Positions 1-7,529 of a stretch of DNA of 49,324 nt are shown here, one piece after another. The position numbers and the translations under genes are program-made. The notes below the pieces were generated by a model, which was not told the DNA's origin, ran no database searches, and saw nothing but the letters and a program-made list of their open reading frames with translations. Source of the DNA: an uncultured Prevotellaceae bacterium (lineage in GTDB: Bacteria; Bacteroidota; Bacteroidia; Bacteroidales; Bacteroidaceae); NCBI GenBank assembly GCA_902800585.1, contig CADCEW010000008.1, positions 1 to 49,324 on the forward strand, in the 5' to 3' direction. The number at the start of each line of letters is the position of its first letter. Within the stretch, counting starts at the first letter, position 1.

Positions 1-1
1 G

Positions 2-166
2 GCAGGCTTGGATTCTATTCGTGATTGCATCGCTTTCCCGAAGAACAATTCAGGACGTGATGTGATGTTGGATGCACCAGGCGAATTAGATGCTAAACAG
101 TTGGAAGAGTTGCAGTTACGAATTGAACTTCGTTCGACTTCCTCCTTGCAAGACAATAAATCGTAA
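2..166 (+). CDS. aspS: Aspartyl-tRNA synthetase, C-terminal fragment (5' truncated by window edge)
   Basis: The frame opens at base 2 and ends at TAA 164-166, leaving 54 codons. It reads through [20 protein letters not shown] followed by [13 protein letters not shown], which matches the C-terminal class II motif 3 neighbourhood (IRD-IAFPK) and tail of bacterial AspRS as I know it from Bacteroidetes. The enzyme charges tRNA-Asp in the cytoplasm. Only the end is visible, so the tRNA-binding domain and motifs 1-2 cannot be checked. The tail after the conserved part is serine-rich and probably variable. It is a housekeeping gene that marks the left border of the polysaccharide region. Confidence 0.85.
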   Translation, partial: AGLDSIRDCIAFPKNNSGRDVMLDAPGELDAKQLEELQLRIELRSTSSLQDNKS

Positions 167-268
167 ATTTGCTGTACTTGCTTCGTTCGTCAGTTGACCT
201 AAGTCAAGAATAAGTAACAAATCAGAAAAAAGAAATCGTGTACGTAAACACCTTTTAAGAAAAGTTTA

Positions 269-276
269 TAACTTTG
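269..276 (+). promoter_or_regulatory. Bacteroidetes -7 box upstream of the winged-helix gene
   Basis: TAACTTTG matches the TAnnTTTG consensus of the primary Bacteroidetes sigma factor. It lies 63 bases before the ATG at 340, which leaves a 5' leader of roughly 58 nt rich in A and T. Confidence 0.6.
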
Positions 277-339
277 CACACAGAAAAAAGAAATCTTTAT
301 AAATAGATCATTTCAATAGCGTATTAATTTTTTTGAATT

Positions 340-657
340 ATGGCAGAAAAGAAAACTACAAAGAAGGCCGCTGCTCCTGTTAAGGCAGCTGAGCCCAAGA
401 AGGCAGCCGCTCCCAAGAAGGCAGCAGCTCCTAAGAAGGTAGCCGCTCCTAAGAAGGCAGCTGTTGTTAACGCAGAGAACGCTGGTTTCAAGGCTGGTGA
501 TGTTTATCAGGCACTGGCAGCAGCTGGTAAGGCTCTGACCGTTAAGGAAATCGCAAAGGCAGCTAAGATCAGCGAGGAGGAGACTCTGCTCGGTCTGGGT
601 TGGCTCTTTAAAGAGGGCAAACTCGCAGCCGCTGACGAGAAGATTACACTTGCTTAA
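340..657 (+). CDS. Histone-H1-like winged-helix protein (DUF2582/WHTH_2 type)
   Basis: The 105-residue protein has two parts. Residues 1 to about 45 are a low-complexity basic tail made of repeats such as KKAAAPKKAAAPKK, like the tails of histone H1 and bacterial H1-like proteins. Residues 47 to 105 look like a compact winged helix (GDVYQALAAAGKALTVKEIA, then EEETLLGLGWLFKEGKL), as in the DUF2582 winged-helix family of Bacteroidetes. The likely role, by inference, is non-specific DNA binding or nucleoid organisation. It is monocistronic: it has its own -7 box at 269-276 and a strong terminator at 676-712. Confidence 0.75.
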   Translation: MAEKKTTKKAAAPVKAAEPKKAAAPKKAAAPKKVAAPKKAAVVNAENAGFKAGDVYQALAAAGKALTVKEIAKAAKISEEETLLGLGWLFKEGKLAAADEKITLA

Positions 658-675
658 TCAAATTTAAAGCATAAA

Positions 676-712
676 AGGGCTGGTAAGCTTGAAGGCATAC
701 CAGCCTTTTTTA
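676..712 (+). terminator. Rho-independent terminator after the winged-helix gene
   Basis: The arms GGCTGGTA (678-685) and TACCAGCC (698-705) form a perfect 8-bp stem with a 12-nt loop, and six T residues follow directly (706-711). Confidence 0.85.
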
Positions 713-746
713 GTTCATAGTCATGAGCTCATATTCATAGTTAAGA
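712..746. repeat. Degenerate 7-bp tandem repeat
   Basis: The stretch can be read as agttcat, agtcatg, agctcat, attcata, gttaaga: five degenerate copies of the heptad seen much more cleanly at 1681-1708. It ends directly at the GTG start at 747. I see no TAnnTTTG box here. Confidence 0.4.
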
Positions 747-1082
747 GTGACTTACGATCAGCAAATATTGAAGATTCTTACAGAGGCAGACGAACGTGGT
801 ATAAGCGTGCAAGCTATTGCCAAGCATGTTTATAACATGAATTTTTCTTTTTTTAATACGCCTGACTATGAAGAAATCCGTACGTATGTACAACAGTTCC
901 TGCTCAAGAACAGTAAATCGAATCTTTCTCTCATAGAGAATACTGGTCGTCGTGGCTATTATCGTCTGAACACAAAAGGCTCTGCTGACGCGCGCCAGAT
1001 GATGCTCCAGTTCCGTGAGGAGCAAGAGGAAAAAGAAGAGGAGAAGCCTCAGCAAGACCTCTCCCTAAATCTGTTTGATTAA
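747..1082 (+). CDS. Small putative winged-helix protein, unknown function
   Basis: This 111-residue protein starts with GTG at 747. A stop codon (738-740) lies just upstream in frame, and the next ATG would delete about 30 residues. The N-terminal part ([20 protein letters not shown]) and the segment ending GRRGYYRLN look like a helix-turn-helix with a wing. Residues 92 to 111 are acidic ([11 protein letters not shown]). I do not recognise a named family; a nucleic-acid-binding role is inference only. No promoter box is visible between it and the terminator at 676-712. Its last 18 bases overlap the end of the convergent acetyltransferase gene. Confidence 0.55.
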   Translation: MTYDQQILKILTEADERGISVQAIAKHVYNMNFSFFNTPDYEEIRTYVQQFLLKNSKSNLSLIENTGRRGYYRLNTKGSADARQMMLQFREEQEEKEEEKPQQDLSLNLFD

Positions 1083-1658
1083 CTTTGCTGGTACCCCACC
1101 AACAAGTGTGTTGTCTGACACATCCTTCGTAACGACAGCACCAGCAGCAATGACGACATGATTACCAATGGTCACTCCTGGTAGGATGACAGCATTTGCA
1201 CCAATCCATACATCATTACCTATCACAACAGGTTGGGTGGATATCCCTTGCTCGTCAATACGTAAGGTCGTATTGTTGAAATTGTGATTCAAGGCAGTCA
1301 CGGTGATTCCTTGTGCAAGGTTGACATGACTGCCAATAGTCACGGGTCCGATGATGGTGTTGTGTATACCAATACGGGTATAGTCTCCAATAATGACATC
1401 GCCCACGGCATTGTTGATGCAGCAGAAAGATTCTATCACACTACGCTTACCTAAAGAGAAATTACGATAAGGTGGCGTGTCCATCCTCACACTATGATAA
1501 ATCTTAGAACCATATCCCCGATGCTGGTACAATGGAGCCAGCAATCGGATATACCAGCGAGGACGTGCATCACGTTGATTCATGATGAGATAATCCAGCC
1601 ATCGCTTGAGTCGTGGATTGTCTTTCAGTCCTTGTCGTATCGCTTCTTTATCTTTCAT
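1065..1658 (-). CDS. Left-handed beta-helix (hexapeptide) O-acetyltransferase
   Basis: The protein has 197 residues. After an N-terminal helical region (1-75) it carries hexapeptide repeats from about residue 80 to 185: [17 protein letters not shown], then [18 protein letters not shown], then [18 protein letters not shown] and GVPAKLI. This is the NodL/MaaA/WcaF-like acetyltransferase fold that moves acetyl from acetyl-CoA to a sugar hydroxyl. The conserved active-site histidine is probably in TALNHNF. Beside glycosyltransferase genes, it probably acetylates a sugar of the surface polymer. The -7 box TACCTTTG at 1664-1671 is only 5 bases from the ATG, so the message may be leaderless. It is convergent with, and overlaps, the small gene at 747-1082. 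Confidence 0.8.
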   Translation of the reverse strand: MKDKEAIRQGLKDNPRLKRWLDYLIMNQRDARPRWYIRLLAPLYQHRGYGSKIYHSVRMDTPPYRNFSLGKRSVIESFCCINNAVGDVIIGDYTRIGIHNTIIGPVTIGSHVNLAQGITVTALNHNFNNTTLRIDEQGISTQPVVIGNDVWIGANAVILPGVTIGNHVVIAAGAVVTKDVSDNTLVGGVPAKLIKQI

Positions 1659-1663
1659 GAGGA

Positions 1664-1671
1664 CAAAGGTA
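1664..1671 (-). promoter_or_regulatory. -7 box, possible leaderless promoter of the acetyltransferase gene
   Basis: TACCTTTG on the minus strand is followed by TCCTC and then the ATG at 1658. With the usual spacing the transcript would start at or next to the start codon. Confidence 0.6.
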
Positions 1672-1680
1672 CAAAAAAAA

Positions 1681-1708
1681 GTTCATAGTTCATAGTTCAT
1701 AGTTCATA
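1681..1708. repeat. 7-bp tandem repeat array (GTTCATA)x4
   Basis: Four perfect copies of GTTCATA lie between two back-to-back -7 boxes (1664-1671 minus and 1718-1725 plus). The array therefore covers the upstream (-33) zone of both promoters. Confidence 0.9.
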
Positions 1709-1717
1709 ATTTTTACG

Positions 1718-1725
1718 TACCTTTG
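1718..1725 (+). promoter_or_regulatory. -7 box upstream of the GT4 gene at 1742
   Basis: TACCTTTG is followed by 16 bases and then the ATG at 1742, giving a short leader. The heptad array ends 10 bases upstream. Confidence 0.65.
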
Positions 1726-1741
1726 CAAAAATATTGCACTA

Positions 1742-2944
1742 ATGAAGATACTTTTCTTAGTCTATCATGGCTTTTCAGAGCATAGCGGTATCTCCAAGAA
1801 GATTCACTATCAGGTGAAGGGATTGAAGGAGAATGGTTATGATGTGCGTCTTTGTTATTATGACTTTGCGGAGAACGGACATCGTTGCCGTTTTGTTGAT
1901 AGGGAGTTTATTGGTGACTATGGAACAGGAGCATGGGCTGCCGTTCGTCAGCGTATGGATTACAATTGTATCTATGACTATTGTATCCGTGAGGGTATTG
2001 AGTTTGTCTATGCCCGCTGTTTTATGAATGCTACACCGTGGCTGATCCATTTCTTCAAGAAAATACATAAGGCAGGTATTCGTGCGGTGACCGAGATACC
2101 TACCTATCCGTATGATCAGGAATTCAACAGACATACGAAATGGGATATGCTGTTGGGTTTCTGGATTGATAAATGTTTCCGTCGCAGCCTTTATAAGTAT
2201 ATGGATGCGATGGTGACCTTCTCAGATGCACAGGAGATATTCGGACAAAAGACCATTAATATCAGTAATGGTGTTGACTTTGATAGTACGCCACTGAATC
2301 ATTTGAAGCACCCTCTCCTTTTGGAGAGGGCGGGGGATGAGGCTCTTCATTTGATTGGAGTTGCTGAGGTGCACCGCTGGCATGCCTTCGATCGCGTGGT
2401 AGCAGGTATTGGAGAATACTACAGTCAAAGGTCAAAGGACGAAGGTCAAAGGGTACGGACAGGCGAGCAAACCTCGGGAGAGAGGAAGGATGTCTATTTC
2501 CATATTGTTGGTGGTGTGCATCCCTTCCATATGAAAACCTATTTTACTCCCTTATTAGATAAGTATCCTTTTATTAAAGACAAGATTATTTTCCATGGTA
2601 CACAGTTCGGCAAGCAGCTGGATGATATCTTCAACCAATGCCAGTTTGCCATCGGTTCGTTAGGTCGTCATCGTAGTGGTATCACGGTTATTAAGACGTT
2701 GAAGAATCGGGAATATGCCACCCGTGGCATTCCTTTCATCTATAGTGAAATAGATAGTGACTTTGACCATCAGCCGTATGTGTTGAAGGCTCCTGCTGAT
2801 GAGACTCCCATCGATATCCAGAAGATTGTCGATTTCGTTAGAACCCATCATTGGAATCCTGAGGATATCCGTAAGACGGTGGAGCATCTGCAATGGAAGA
2901 TTCAGATGAAGAAAGTGGTGGATGCTGTTTTTATTCCTCAATGA
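1742..2944 (+). CDS. GT4-like (GT-B fold) glycosyltransferase with repeat-derived insertions
   Basis: The 400-residue protein starts MKILFLVYHGFSEHSGISKK, typical of the N-terminal Rossmann domain of GT-B enzymes. A VTFSDAQEIF to ISNGVDF stretch marks the inter-domain region, and the C-terminal donor-binding domain includes HIVGG and the segment VIKTLKNREYATRGIPFIYS. That last segment takes the place of the usual E-x7-E loop, so the catalytic details differ from the classical GT4 pattern. It presumably transfers a sugar from a nucleotide donor to the lipid-linked repeat unit on the cytoplasmic face. Two stretches look inserted: a palindrome (about residues 190-197) and a heptad array (about 228-237). 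It converges on the next gene with a 14-bp overlap of the ends. Confidence 0.75.
   Translation: MKILFLVYHGFSEHSGISKKIHYQVKGLKENGYDVRLCYYDFAENGHRCRFVDREFIGDYGTGAWAAVRQRMDYNCIYDYCIREGIEFVYARCFMNATPWLIHFFKKIHKAGIRAVTEIPTYPYDQEFNRHTKWDMLLGFWIDKCFRRSLYKYMDAMVTFSDAQEIFGQKTINISNGVDFDSTPLNHLKHPLLLERAGDEALHLIGVAEVHRWHAFDRVVAGIGEYYSQRSKDEGQRVRTGEQTSGERKDVYFHIVGGVHPFHMKTYFTPLLDKYPFIKDKIIFHGTQFGKQLDDIFNQCQFAIGSLGRHRSGITVIKTLKNREYATRGIPFIYSEIDSDFDHQPYVLKAPADETPIDIQKIVDFVRTHHWNPEDIRKTVEHLQWKIQMKKVVDAVFIPQ
2309..2342. repeat. Palindromic GC-rich repeat element inside a coding sequence
   Basis: CCCTCTCC (2311-2318), TTTT, GGAGAGGG (2323-2330) is a perfect 8-bp stem followed by CGGGGGATGAGG. Elements of this form normally sit between genes. 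Here it is read in frame as part of the GT4 protein. A related element lies at 25600-25680. Confidence 0.7.
2424..2451. repeat. 7-bp tandem repeat inside the GT4 coding sequence
   Basis: The units are GTCAAAG, GTCAAAG, GACGAAG, GTCAAAG. They encode a polar stretch (SQRSKDEGQRV) between otherwise conserved parts of the protein. The same unit occurs on the opposite strand at 43145-43207. Confidence 0.85.
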
Positions 2945-4091
2945 GTCTCTTCCATTGTGGTATGATGGTGTCAAGGTTAAATTTCTCGGCAATAGCAAGT
3001 GCCTCCTTTGATTTCTCCTGCCAGTTAACATGCGTAGCCTCTTCCAGTCGAAGGGCAAGTTCCTCTATGTTCTCGTTCTCATAATAGAGACCGAAGTCAC
3101 CCATGATTTCCTTACTGGTAGGCAGGTTAGAGGACACGACAGGGAGTCCGTGTGCCATAGCCTCAACGAGTACCAGTCCGAAACCTTCCCATCTGGAGCT
3201 GAGCACATAGACCTGAGCAGCGGAATAGTAGGATTGGATATGGTTGGTGAAAGGATGAATGGTAATCCTCTCCTGTAGTCCGTAATCTGCAATCATCTGC
3301 CTGTACATTTCTTCATCTACCCCTTCACCTACGATATCCAGTGTCCAGTCTTGGTTCTTTTGGGCAAAAAGATGGAAAGCCTGAATGAGGAGGTCGAATC
3401 CTTTATGTCGGTGAGAGAAACGTCCGACGGCAAGGAACTTCTTAGAGGTCCCAGAAGAGATACTTCCAGGTTCCAGTGTCAGCGGATTGTAGATGACATC
3501 AGTCGGAATATGATACTGTTGGGCATCATACTGGCAGAGTACAATGGTATGATGCAGCTTTGCCAACTGATACTCATAGTATTTAATCAGTTCAGGACCG
3601 ATACAATAGCGCGAGCCTTCTCCAAACAGTGCTTTGTAGGAGTTGTGTATCCAGCCAATCAGTTTGGTGTTACCTAACTGTGATTTGCAGGCGGCTAAAC
3701 GGACGGTGAGGGAGGCATGTACACCGATGATGACATCATAGTGTCCACAATTTAATTCCTTTACCAAAGCCTCTCTTTTTTCCGAAAGGAATGAACTGTG
3801 GCTATACAACCAGGAGGTTAGTTTGATTTGTGGTAAAATCTTGCGATATAATGCACTATATACCTTGCTGCATTTCCATTTAAGAGCACTGGTCCTGGGG
3901 AATTGGAAGAACCGATATTCGATATCGGCTTCTTGCAGATCGTAGAAAGATGTGTCTTTTGCCGAAGGCTCATCCAAAGTGACAATAGTCACATGATAAT
4001 CCTTTGACAATGCTTTGGCAATGACAGCTGTGACACGTTGAACACCGCCAAAGGAGAAGATGGAGTCCATCAGGAAACAGATTTTCTTCAT
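2931..4091 (-). CDS. GT4 family glycosyltransferase
   Basis: The 386-residue protein starts MKKICFLMDSIFSFGGVQRV, with the glycine-rich acceptor loop typical of GT4. LVVAVGRFSHRHKG-like donor-domain motifs follow (FLAVGRFSHRHKGFDLLIQA), then VLSSRWEGFGLVLVEAMAHG, which holds the E-x7-E pair that contacts the donor sugar. I chose the ATG at 4091: the longer frame to 4103 starts with a TTG inside the -7 box. The enzyme should act in the cytoplasm on the polysaccharide repeat unit. The -7 box at 4101-4108 leaves only 9 bases before the ATG. The end overlaps the preceding convergent gene by 14 bp. Confidence 0.85.
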   Translation of the reverse strand: MKKICFLMDSIFSFGGVQRVTAVIAKALSKDYHVTIVTLDEPSAKDTSFYDLQEADIEYRFFQFPRTSALKWKCSKVYSALYRKILPQIKLTSWLYSHSSFLSEKREALVKELNCGHYDVIIGVHASLTVRLAACKSQLGNTKLIGWIHNSYKALFGEGSRYCIGPELIKYYEYQLAKLHHTIVLCQYDAQQYHIPTDVIYNPLTLEPGSISSGTSKKFLAVGRFSHRHKGFDLLIQAFHLFAQKNQDWTLDIVGEGVDEEMYRQMIADYGLQERITIHPFTNHIQSYYSAAQVYVLSSRWEGFGLVLVEAMAHGLPVVSSNLPTSKEIMGDFGLYYENENIEELALRLEEATHVNWQEKSKEALAIAEKFNLDTIIPQWKRLIEE

Positions 4092-4100
4092 ATTGAAGGA

Positions 4101-4108
4101 CAAAGTTA
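4101..4108 (-). promoter_or_regulatory. -7 box of the minus-strand GT4 gene
   Basis: TAACTTTG on the minus strand lies 9 bases before the ATG at 4091, predicting a 5' leader of only a few bases. Confidence 0.6.
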
Positions 4109-4116
4109 CGAAAAAA

Positions 4117-4145
4117 TATGAATTATGAACTATGAATTATGATTT
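4117..4145. repeat. 7-bp tandem repeat array between divergent promoters
   Basis: The units ATGAATT, ATGAACT, ATGAATT, ATGATTT lie between the -7 boxes at 4101-4108 (minus) and 4151-4158 (plus), the same arrangement as at 1681-1708. Confidence 0.8.
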
Positions 4146-4150
4146 TTTTG

Positions 4151-4158
4151 TATCTTTG
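4151..4158 (+). promoter_or_regulatory. -7 box of the epimerase/GT4 operon
   Basis: TATCTTTG is followed by 19 bases and the ATG at 4178. It rules out the earlier in-frame ATG at 4139, which lies upstream of the box. Confidence 0.7.
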
Positions 4159-4177
4159 CATCATTAAGACCGATATT

Positions 4178-5242
4178 ATGCAAAAGATTAACTTAAACGG
4201 AAAAACGATATTAGTGACAGGTGCTGCTGGCTTTATTGGTAGTAATCTGGTTAAACGTCTGTTACTGGAAGTAAAGGATGCTACCATCATCGGTGTCGAT
4301 AATATGAATGACTACTATGATGTGTCGCTCAAAGAGTGGAGATTGGATGGGTTAAATGGGATGAATGGGAAGAATGGGAATAAATGGGTGTTCGTCAAAG
4401 GCGATCTGGCATCGAAAGAGACCATTGACGGTCTCTTCGAGCAATATCATCCTACCATTGTTGTCAACCTTGCGGCACAGGCTGGTGTGCGTTATTCTAT
4501 CACTAATCCCGATGCTTATGTCCAGTCGAACCTGATAGGTTTCTTTAATATCCTGGAGGCTTGTCGCCACTATCCTGTAGAGCATCTGGTCTATGCCTCA
4601 TCATCGAGTGTGTATGGCTCCAATAAGAAGATTCCGTATTCAATCGATGACAAAGTAGACAATCCCGTTTCTCTCTATGCAGCGACGAAGAAGAGCAATG
4701 AGTTGATGGCGCATGCCTATTCGAAACTCTATAATATTCCAAGTACAGGTTTGCGCTTCTTTACCGTTTACGGTCCTGCAGGTCGTCCAGATATGGCATA
4801 TTTTGGTTTTACCAATAAACTGGTGAAAGGTGAGACTATCCAGATATTCAATTTTGGAAACTGCAAGCGTGACTTTACGTATGTTGATGATATTGTAGAG
4901 GGTGTCATTCGTGTAATGCAAGGGGCACCAGAGAAGCAAATGGGAGAGGATGGCCTGCCTATTCCCCCATATGCGGTTTATAATATCGGTAACAACCAAC
5001 CTGAGAACCTGTTAACCTTTGTAGATATCTTGCAGCAGGAGTTGATACGTGCAAAGGTGCTTCCTGAGGATTATGATTTTGAGGCACACAAGAAGTTGGT
5101 ACCTATGCAACCGGGTGATGTCCCTGTGACTTATGCAGATACGAGTGCTTTGGAACGTGACTATGGCTATAAGCCCTCTACCTCCCTCCGTGATGGTCTT
5201 CGTGCCTTTGCAGAGTGGTATGCGTACTTTTATCTGAAATAA
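4178..5242 (+). CDS. UDP-glucuronate 4-epimerase-like short-chain dehydrogenase
   Basis: The 354-residue protein is an extended SDR/NAD-dependent epimerase. It shows the NAD-binding motif VTGAAGFIGSN near residue 15, the serine-rich strand ASSSSVYG, the catalytic YAATK and RFFTVYGPAGRPDMA. The last motif, together with NMNDYYD, is typical of enzymes that interconvert UDP-glucuronate and UDP-galacturonate. It probably supplies UDP-galacturonate to the polymer. The start at 4178 is chosen because the -7 box (4151-4158) lies downstream of the earlier in-frame ATG. A 9-bp tandem repeat (4346-4388) encodes an NGMNGKNGNK stretch at residues 57-71, apparently a surface-loop insertion. It is followed after 5 bases by a GT4 gene, so the two form an operon. 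Confidence 0.85.
   Translation: MQKINLNGKTILVTGAAGFIGSNLVKRLLLEVKDATIIGVDNMNDYYDVSLKEWRLDGLNGMNGKNGNKWVFVKGDLASKETIDGLFEQYHPTIVVNLAAQAGVRYSITNPDAYVQSNLIGFFNILEACRHYPVEHLVYASSSSVYGSNKKIPYSIDDKVDNPVSLYAATKKSNELMAHAYSKLYNIPSTGLRFFTVYGPAGRPDMAYFGFTNKLVKGETIQIFNFGNCKRDFTYVDDIVEGVIRVMQGAPEKQMGEDGLPIPPYAVYNIGNNQPENLLTFVDILQQELIRAKVLPEDYDFEAHKKLVPMQPGDVPVTYADTSALERDYGYKPSTSLRDGLRAFAEWYAYFYLK
4346..4388. repeat. 9-bp tandem repeat inside the epimerase gene
   Basis: A (G/A)ATGGG core begins at 4346, 4355, 4364, 4373 and 4383, so the period is 9, 9, 9, 10. It encodes repeating Asn-Gly triplets. The unit differs from the 9-bp unit at 26691-26753. Confidence 0.75.
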
Positions 5243-5247
5243 AAGAC

Positions 5248-6396
5248 ATGTCTGGTGTCCCTCTCAAATTGGTCTATGTGACTCCAGCCATCTATTCGGC
5301 TGGTGGGGTAGAACGGGTTGTTACTTTGAAAGCGAATTATTTCGCAGAAGTATATGGTTATGACGTGACAATTATTGTGACTGAAGGAAAAGGACGCTCT
5401 TCTTTTTTCCCTCTATCTAGCCGTGTGCAGGTTATTAATTTTGAACTTGGTTTCGAGGAATTGTGGAATGTCGGTTTTCTGAAAAAGACTTATTTGTATT
5501 TACAGAAAATCCGAAAGTATAAACAATTACTGGAAGAGGAATTACTGCGAATTCGTCCTAATATAACCATTAGTACACTTCGAAGGGAAATCAACTTTAT
5601 TAATAATATTGAGGATGGTAGTAAGAAAATAGGGGAGTTACATGTCAATCGTGCCAACTACCGTAACTTTAAGACAGAAGAGAGCAATCTTTTGAAGAAC
5701 CTGTTTGCCAAGTTCTGGTCGAGCAGACTGGTTGGCCATCTGAAGAAACTTGACCGATTGGTGGTCTTGACGGAGAAAGACAAAGAGGATTGGGTAGAAC
5801 TTGAGCATGTGGATGTCATCCCTGATCCCTTACCTTTTGTACCTGTCTCCGTCAGTCCCTTGACAGAAAAACGGGTCATTGTCGTGGCACGTTATTCGCA
5901 TGAGAAGGGTATTGACCTGTTATTGGAGGCGTGGGCACAGGTAGAGAAAAATACGATAGATTGGCGATTGGAAGTCTTTGGTGATGGTGACACGACAGCC
6001 TTCAATGCTTTGATAGACAAATTAGGCATCGACCGCAGACGTTGTCAGTTGAACGGGCGGACCACTGATATAGAGCAAGAATATCTGAAGAGTTCCATTG
6101 CCGTGTGCAGTTCCCGTTTCGAGGGTTTTGGCATGTCTATTGTAGAGGCGATGGCTTGTGGCTTGCCTGTTGTTGCCTTCGATTGTCCGTGGGGTCCCCA
6201 TTCTATTATTAACGAAGGAGAAGATGGAATCTTGGTAGAAAATGGCAATCCTTCCGCCTTAGCTCAAGGAATTCTTTCCTTGGTGAATGACACCGTTTTA
6301 TGTAAGAAAATGTCTGAAGTGGCTGTACAGAATGTGCAACGCTTCAATATAGAACACATTGCTACACAATGGAGACAAATGTTTGAGTCTTTGTAG
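5248..6396 (+). CDS. GT4 family glycosyltransferase
   Basis: The 382-residue protein starts at the ATG 5 bases after the epimerase stop. The acceptor domain begins LKLVYVTPAIYSAGGVERV. The donor domain carries VARYSHEKGIDLLLEAWAQ and SSRFEGFGMSIVEAMACGLP with the E-x7-E pair. It is a clear paralogue of the gene at 7516-8673 on the other strand. The two proteins agree moderately over their N-terminal halves but almost perfectly from about residue 202 to 295, and the DNA is near-identical there (see findings). It should transfer a hexose or related sugar to the lipid-linked repeat unit in the cytoplasm. Co-transcription with the epimerase suggests, but does not show, that its donor may be UDP-galacturonate. 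Confidence 0.85.
   Translation: MSGVPLKLVYVTPAIYSAGGVERVVTLKANYFAEVYGYDVTIIVTEGKGRSSFFPLSSRVQVINFELGFEELWNVGFLKKTYLYLQKIRKYKQLLEEELLRIRPNITISTLRREINFINNIEDGSKKIGELHVNRANYRNFKTEESNLLKNLFAKFWSSRLVGHLKKLDRLVVLTEKDKEDWVELEHVDVIPDPLPFVPVSVSPLTEKRVIVVARYSHEKGIDLLLEAWAQVEKNTIDWRLEVFGDGDTTAFNALIDKLGIDRRRCQLNGRTTDIEQEYLKSSIAVCSSRFEGFGMSIVEAMACGLPVVAFDCPWGPHSIINEGEDGILVENGNPSALAQGILSLVNDTVLCKKMSEVAVQNVQRFNIEHIATQWRQMFESL
5850..6135 (+). repeat. Arm 1 of a long imperfect inverted repeat (shared GT4 segment)
   Basis: About 280 bp of the donor domain of this GT4 gene is near-identical to the reverse complement of 7787-8075. Both contain the same 60-plus-base run from AATGCTTTGATAGACAAATT through the CGACCGCAGACG segment. 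Flanking parts of the two genes are clearly less similar. Confidence 0.8.
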
Positions 6397-6467
6397 AAAT
6401 ATATTATAATATTGACACTTGTTTTTTAAAAAACAATAAAAAACAGATTAGATTGTTTTTTTCTTTT

Positions 6468-6475
6468 TATCTTTG
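6468..6475 (+). promoter_or_regulatory. -7 box of the GT2 gene at 6489
   Basis: TATCTTTG lies 13 bases before the ATG at 6489. The longer frame that starts with TTG at 6453 begins upstream of this box and is rejected. Confidence 0.65.
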
Positions 6476-6488
6476 CAAACAAAAAGAA

Positions 6489-7529
6489 ATGGTTTCCGAT
6501 ACAACTTTGAATACAATGAAGGATTCAGATCATAGTTGCCAGTTGAGCATTATCGTACCAGTGTATAATGTCGAGAAATATATTCATGCCTGTATGGAGA
6601 GTATTTTTCGTCAGGGCATGGATGATAAGGTTTTTGAGGTGATTATTGTCAATGACGGTACTCAAGACCGAAGTATGGAAGTCATTCAGGACATTATCAG
6701 TCAACATGATAATATAACAGTTATTAATCAGGAAAATCTGAGTTTGTCAGTAGCCCGTAATAACGGTATTGCTGTTGCAAAGGGCGAGTATATTCTGATG
6801 CCCGATTCTGATGACCTACTGATAGATAATAGTCTGTCGATATTACTTGAGAAGGCATTAGAGTCCAAGGCAGACTTGGTAGTTGCCGATTTCTTGGAAA
6901 TGACAGATGAGGAGATTAAACGTCTTGACAATGTCGCACAGAAATATCTGAAAGTGAAGGAGAAAACGGGTGAACAGATGTTCCTCGAAGACTTAAACCC
7001 TCGTCAGTGTTATGTGTGGCGTACTTTGTATAGAAAAGCTTTTATACAGGAGAACAATTTGACATTCATTCCGGGTGTCCGTTATCAGGATGTTCCTTTT
7101 ACTCATGAGTGTTATCTCAGGGCAAAGAAATGTCTGAGAGTGTCTCGTCTGCTTAATGTATACAGGAAAGGACATGCCTCTGCGACATACTCTTTTAACA
7201 AGAAAAAAGCCCATGACCTGATTACTGTGATTGCTGGTACTTGGAAGCTAAGGAAGATAGAGGGGTTGTCACCTGCAGTTTTGCTGAAACTGGAGGATGA
7301 TGTCTTTACTTCATTCTCGTTGCTGATTTATTTTATGCTATATGGTATGAAAGATGCCAAGGAACGTCAGGAGGTTTTCCAAGGCCTGAATAATACAGTG
7401 CCAGACTTGAACTTCTCCAATGGAAGGAAACAGAAAATGACATGGTTCTTGTACAAACACTCCCCCAAATTATACTTTGCTTTACGCCTGTTTATAAAGT
7501 CATGGACGCCAAAGCCTAACTTCGAATAG
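6489..7529 (+). CDS. GT2 family glycosyltransferase
   Basis: The 346-residue protein is a GT-A enzyme. It has LSIIVPVYNVEKYIHACMES near residue 16, VIIVNDGTQDRS, then LSVARNNGIAVAKGEYILMP followed by DSDD, the metal-binding DxD pair near residue 100. The C-terminal third (YVWRTLYRK, PGVRYQDVPFTHECY) is as in capsule GT2 enzymes of the WcaA type. It has its own promoter and lies alone between two homologous inverted GT4 genes. Its end overlaps the convergent GT4 gene by 14 bp. Another ATG at 6516 is possible, but the one at 6489 suits the promoter distance. Confidence 0.85.
   Translation: MVSDTTLNTMKDSDHSCQLSIIVPVYNVEKYIHACMESIFRQGMDDKVFEVIIVNDGTQDRSMEVIQDIISQHDNITVINQENLSLSVARNNGIAVAKGEYILMPDSDDLLIDNSLSILLEKALESKADLVVADFLEMTDEEIKRLDNVAQKYLKVKEKTGEQMFLEDLNPRQCYVWRTLYRKAFIQENNLTFIPGVRYQDVPFTHECYLRAKKCLRVSRLLNVYRKGHASATYSFNKKKAHDLITVIAGTWKLRKIEGLSPAVLLKLEDDVFTSFSLLIYFMLYGMKDAKERQEVFQGLNNTVPDLNFSNGRKQKMTWFLYKHSPKLYFALRLFIKSWTPKPNFE

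Noticed and set aside
4139-4177. Upstream ATG (4139) as start of the epimerase
   Set aside because: The -7 box TATCTTTG (4151-4158) lies downstream of that ATG, and the extra residues do not resemble the family.
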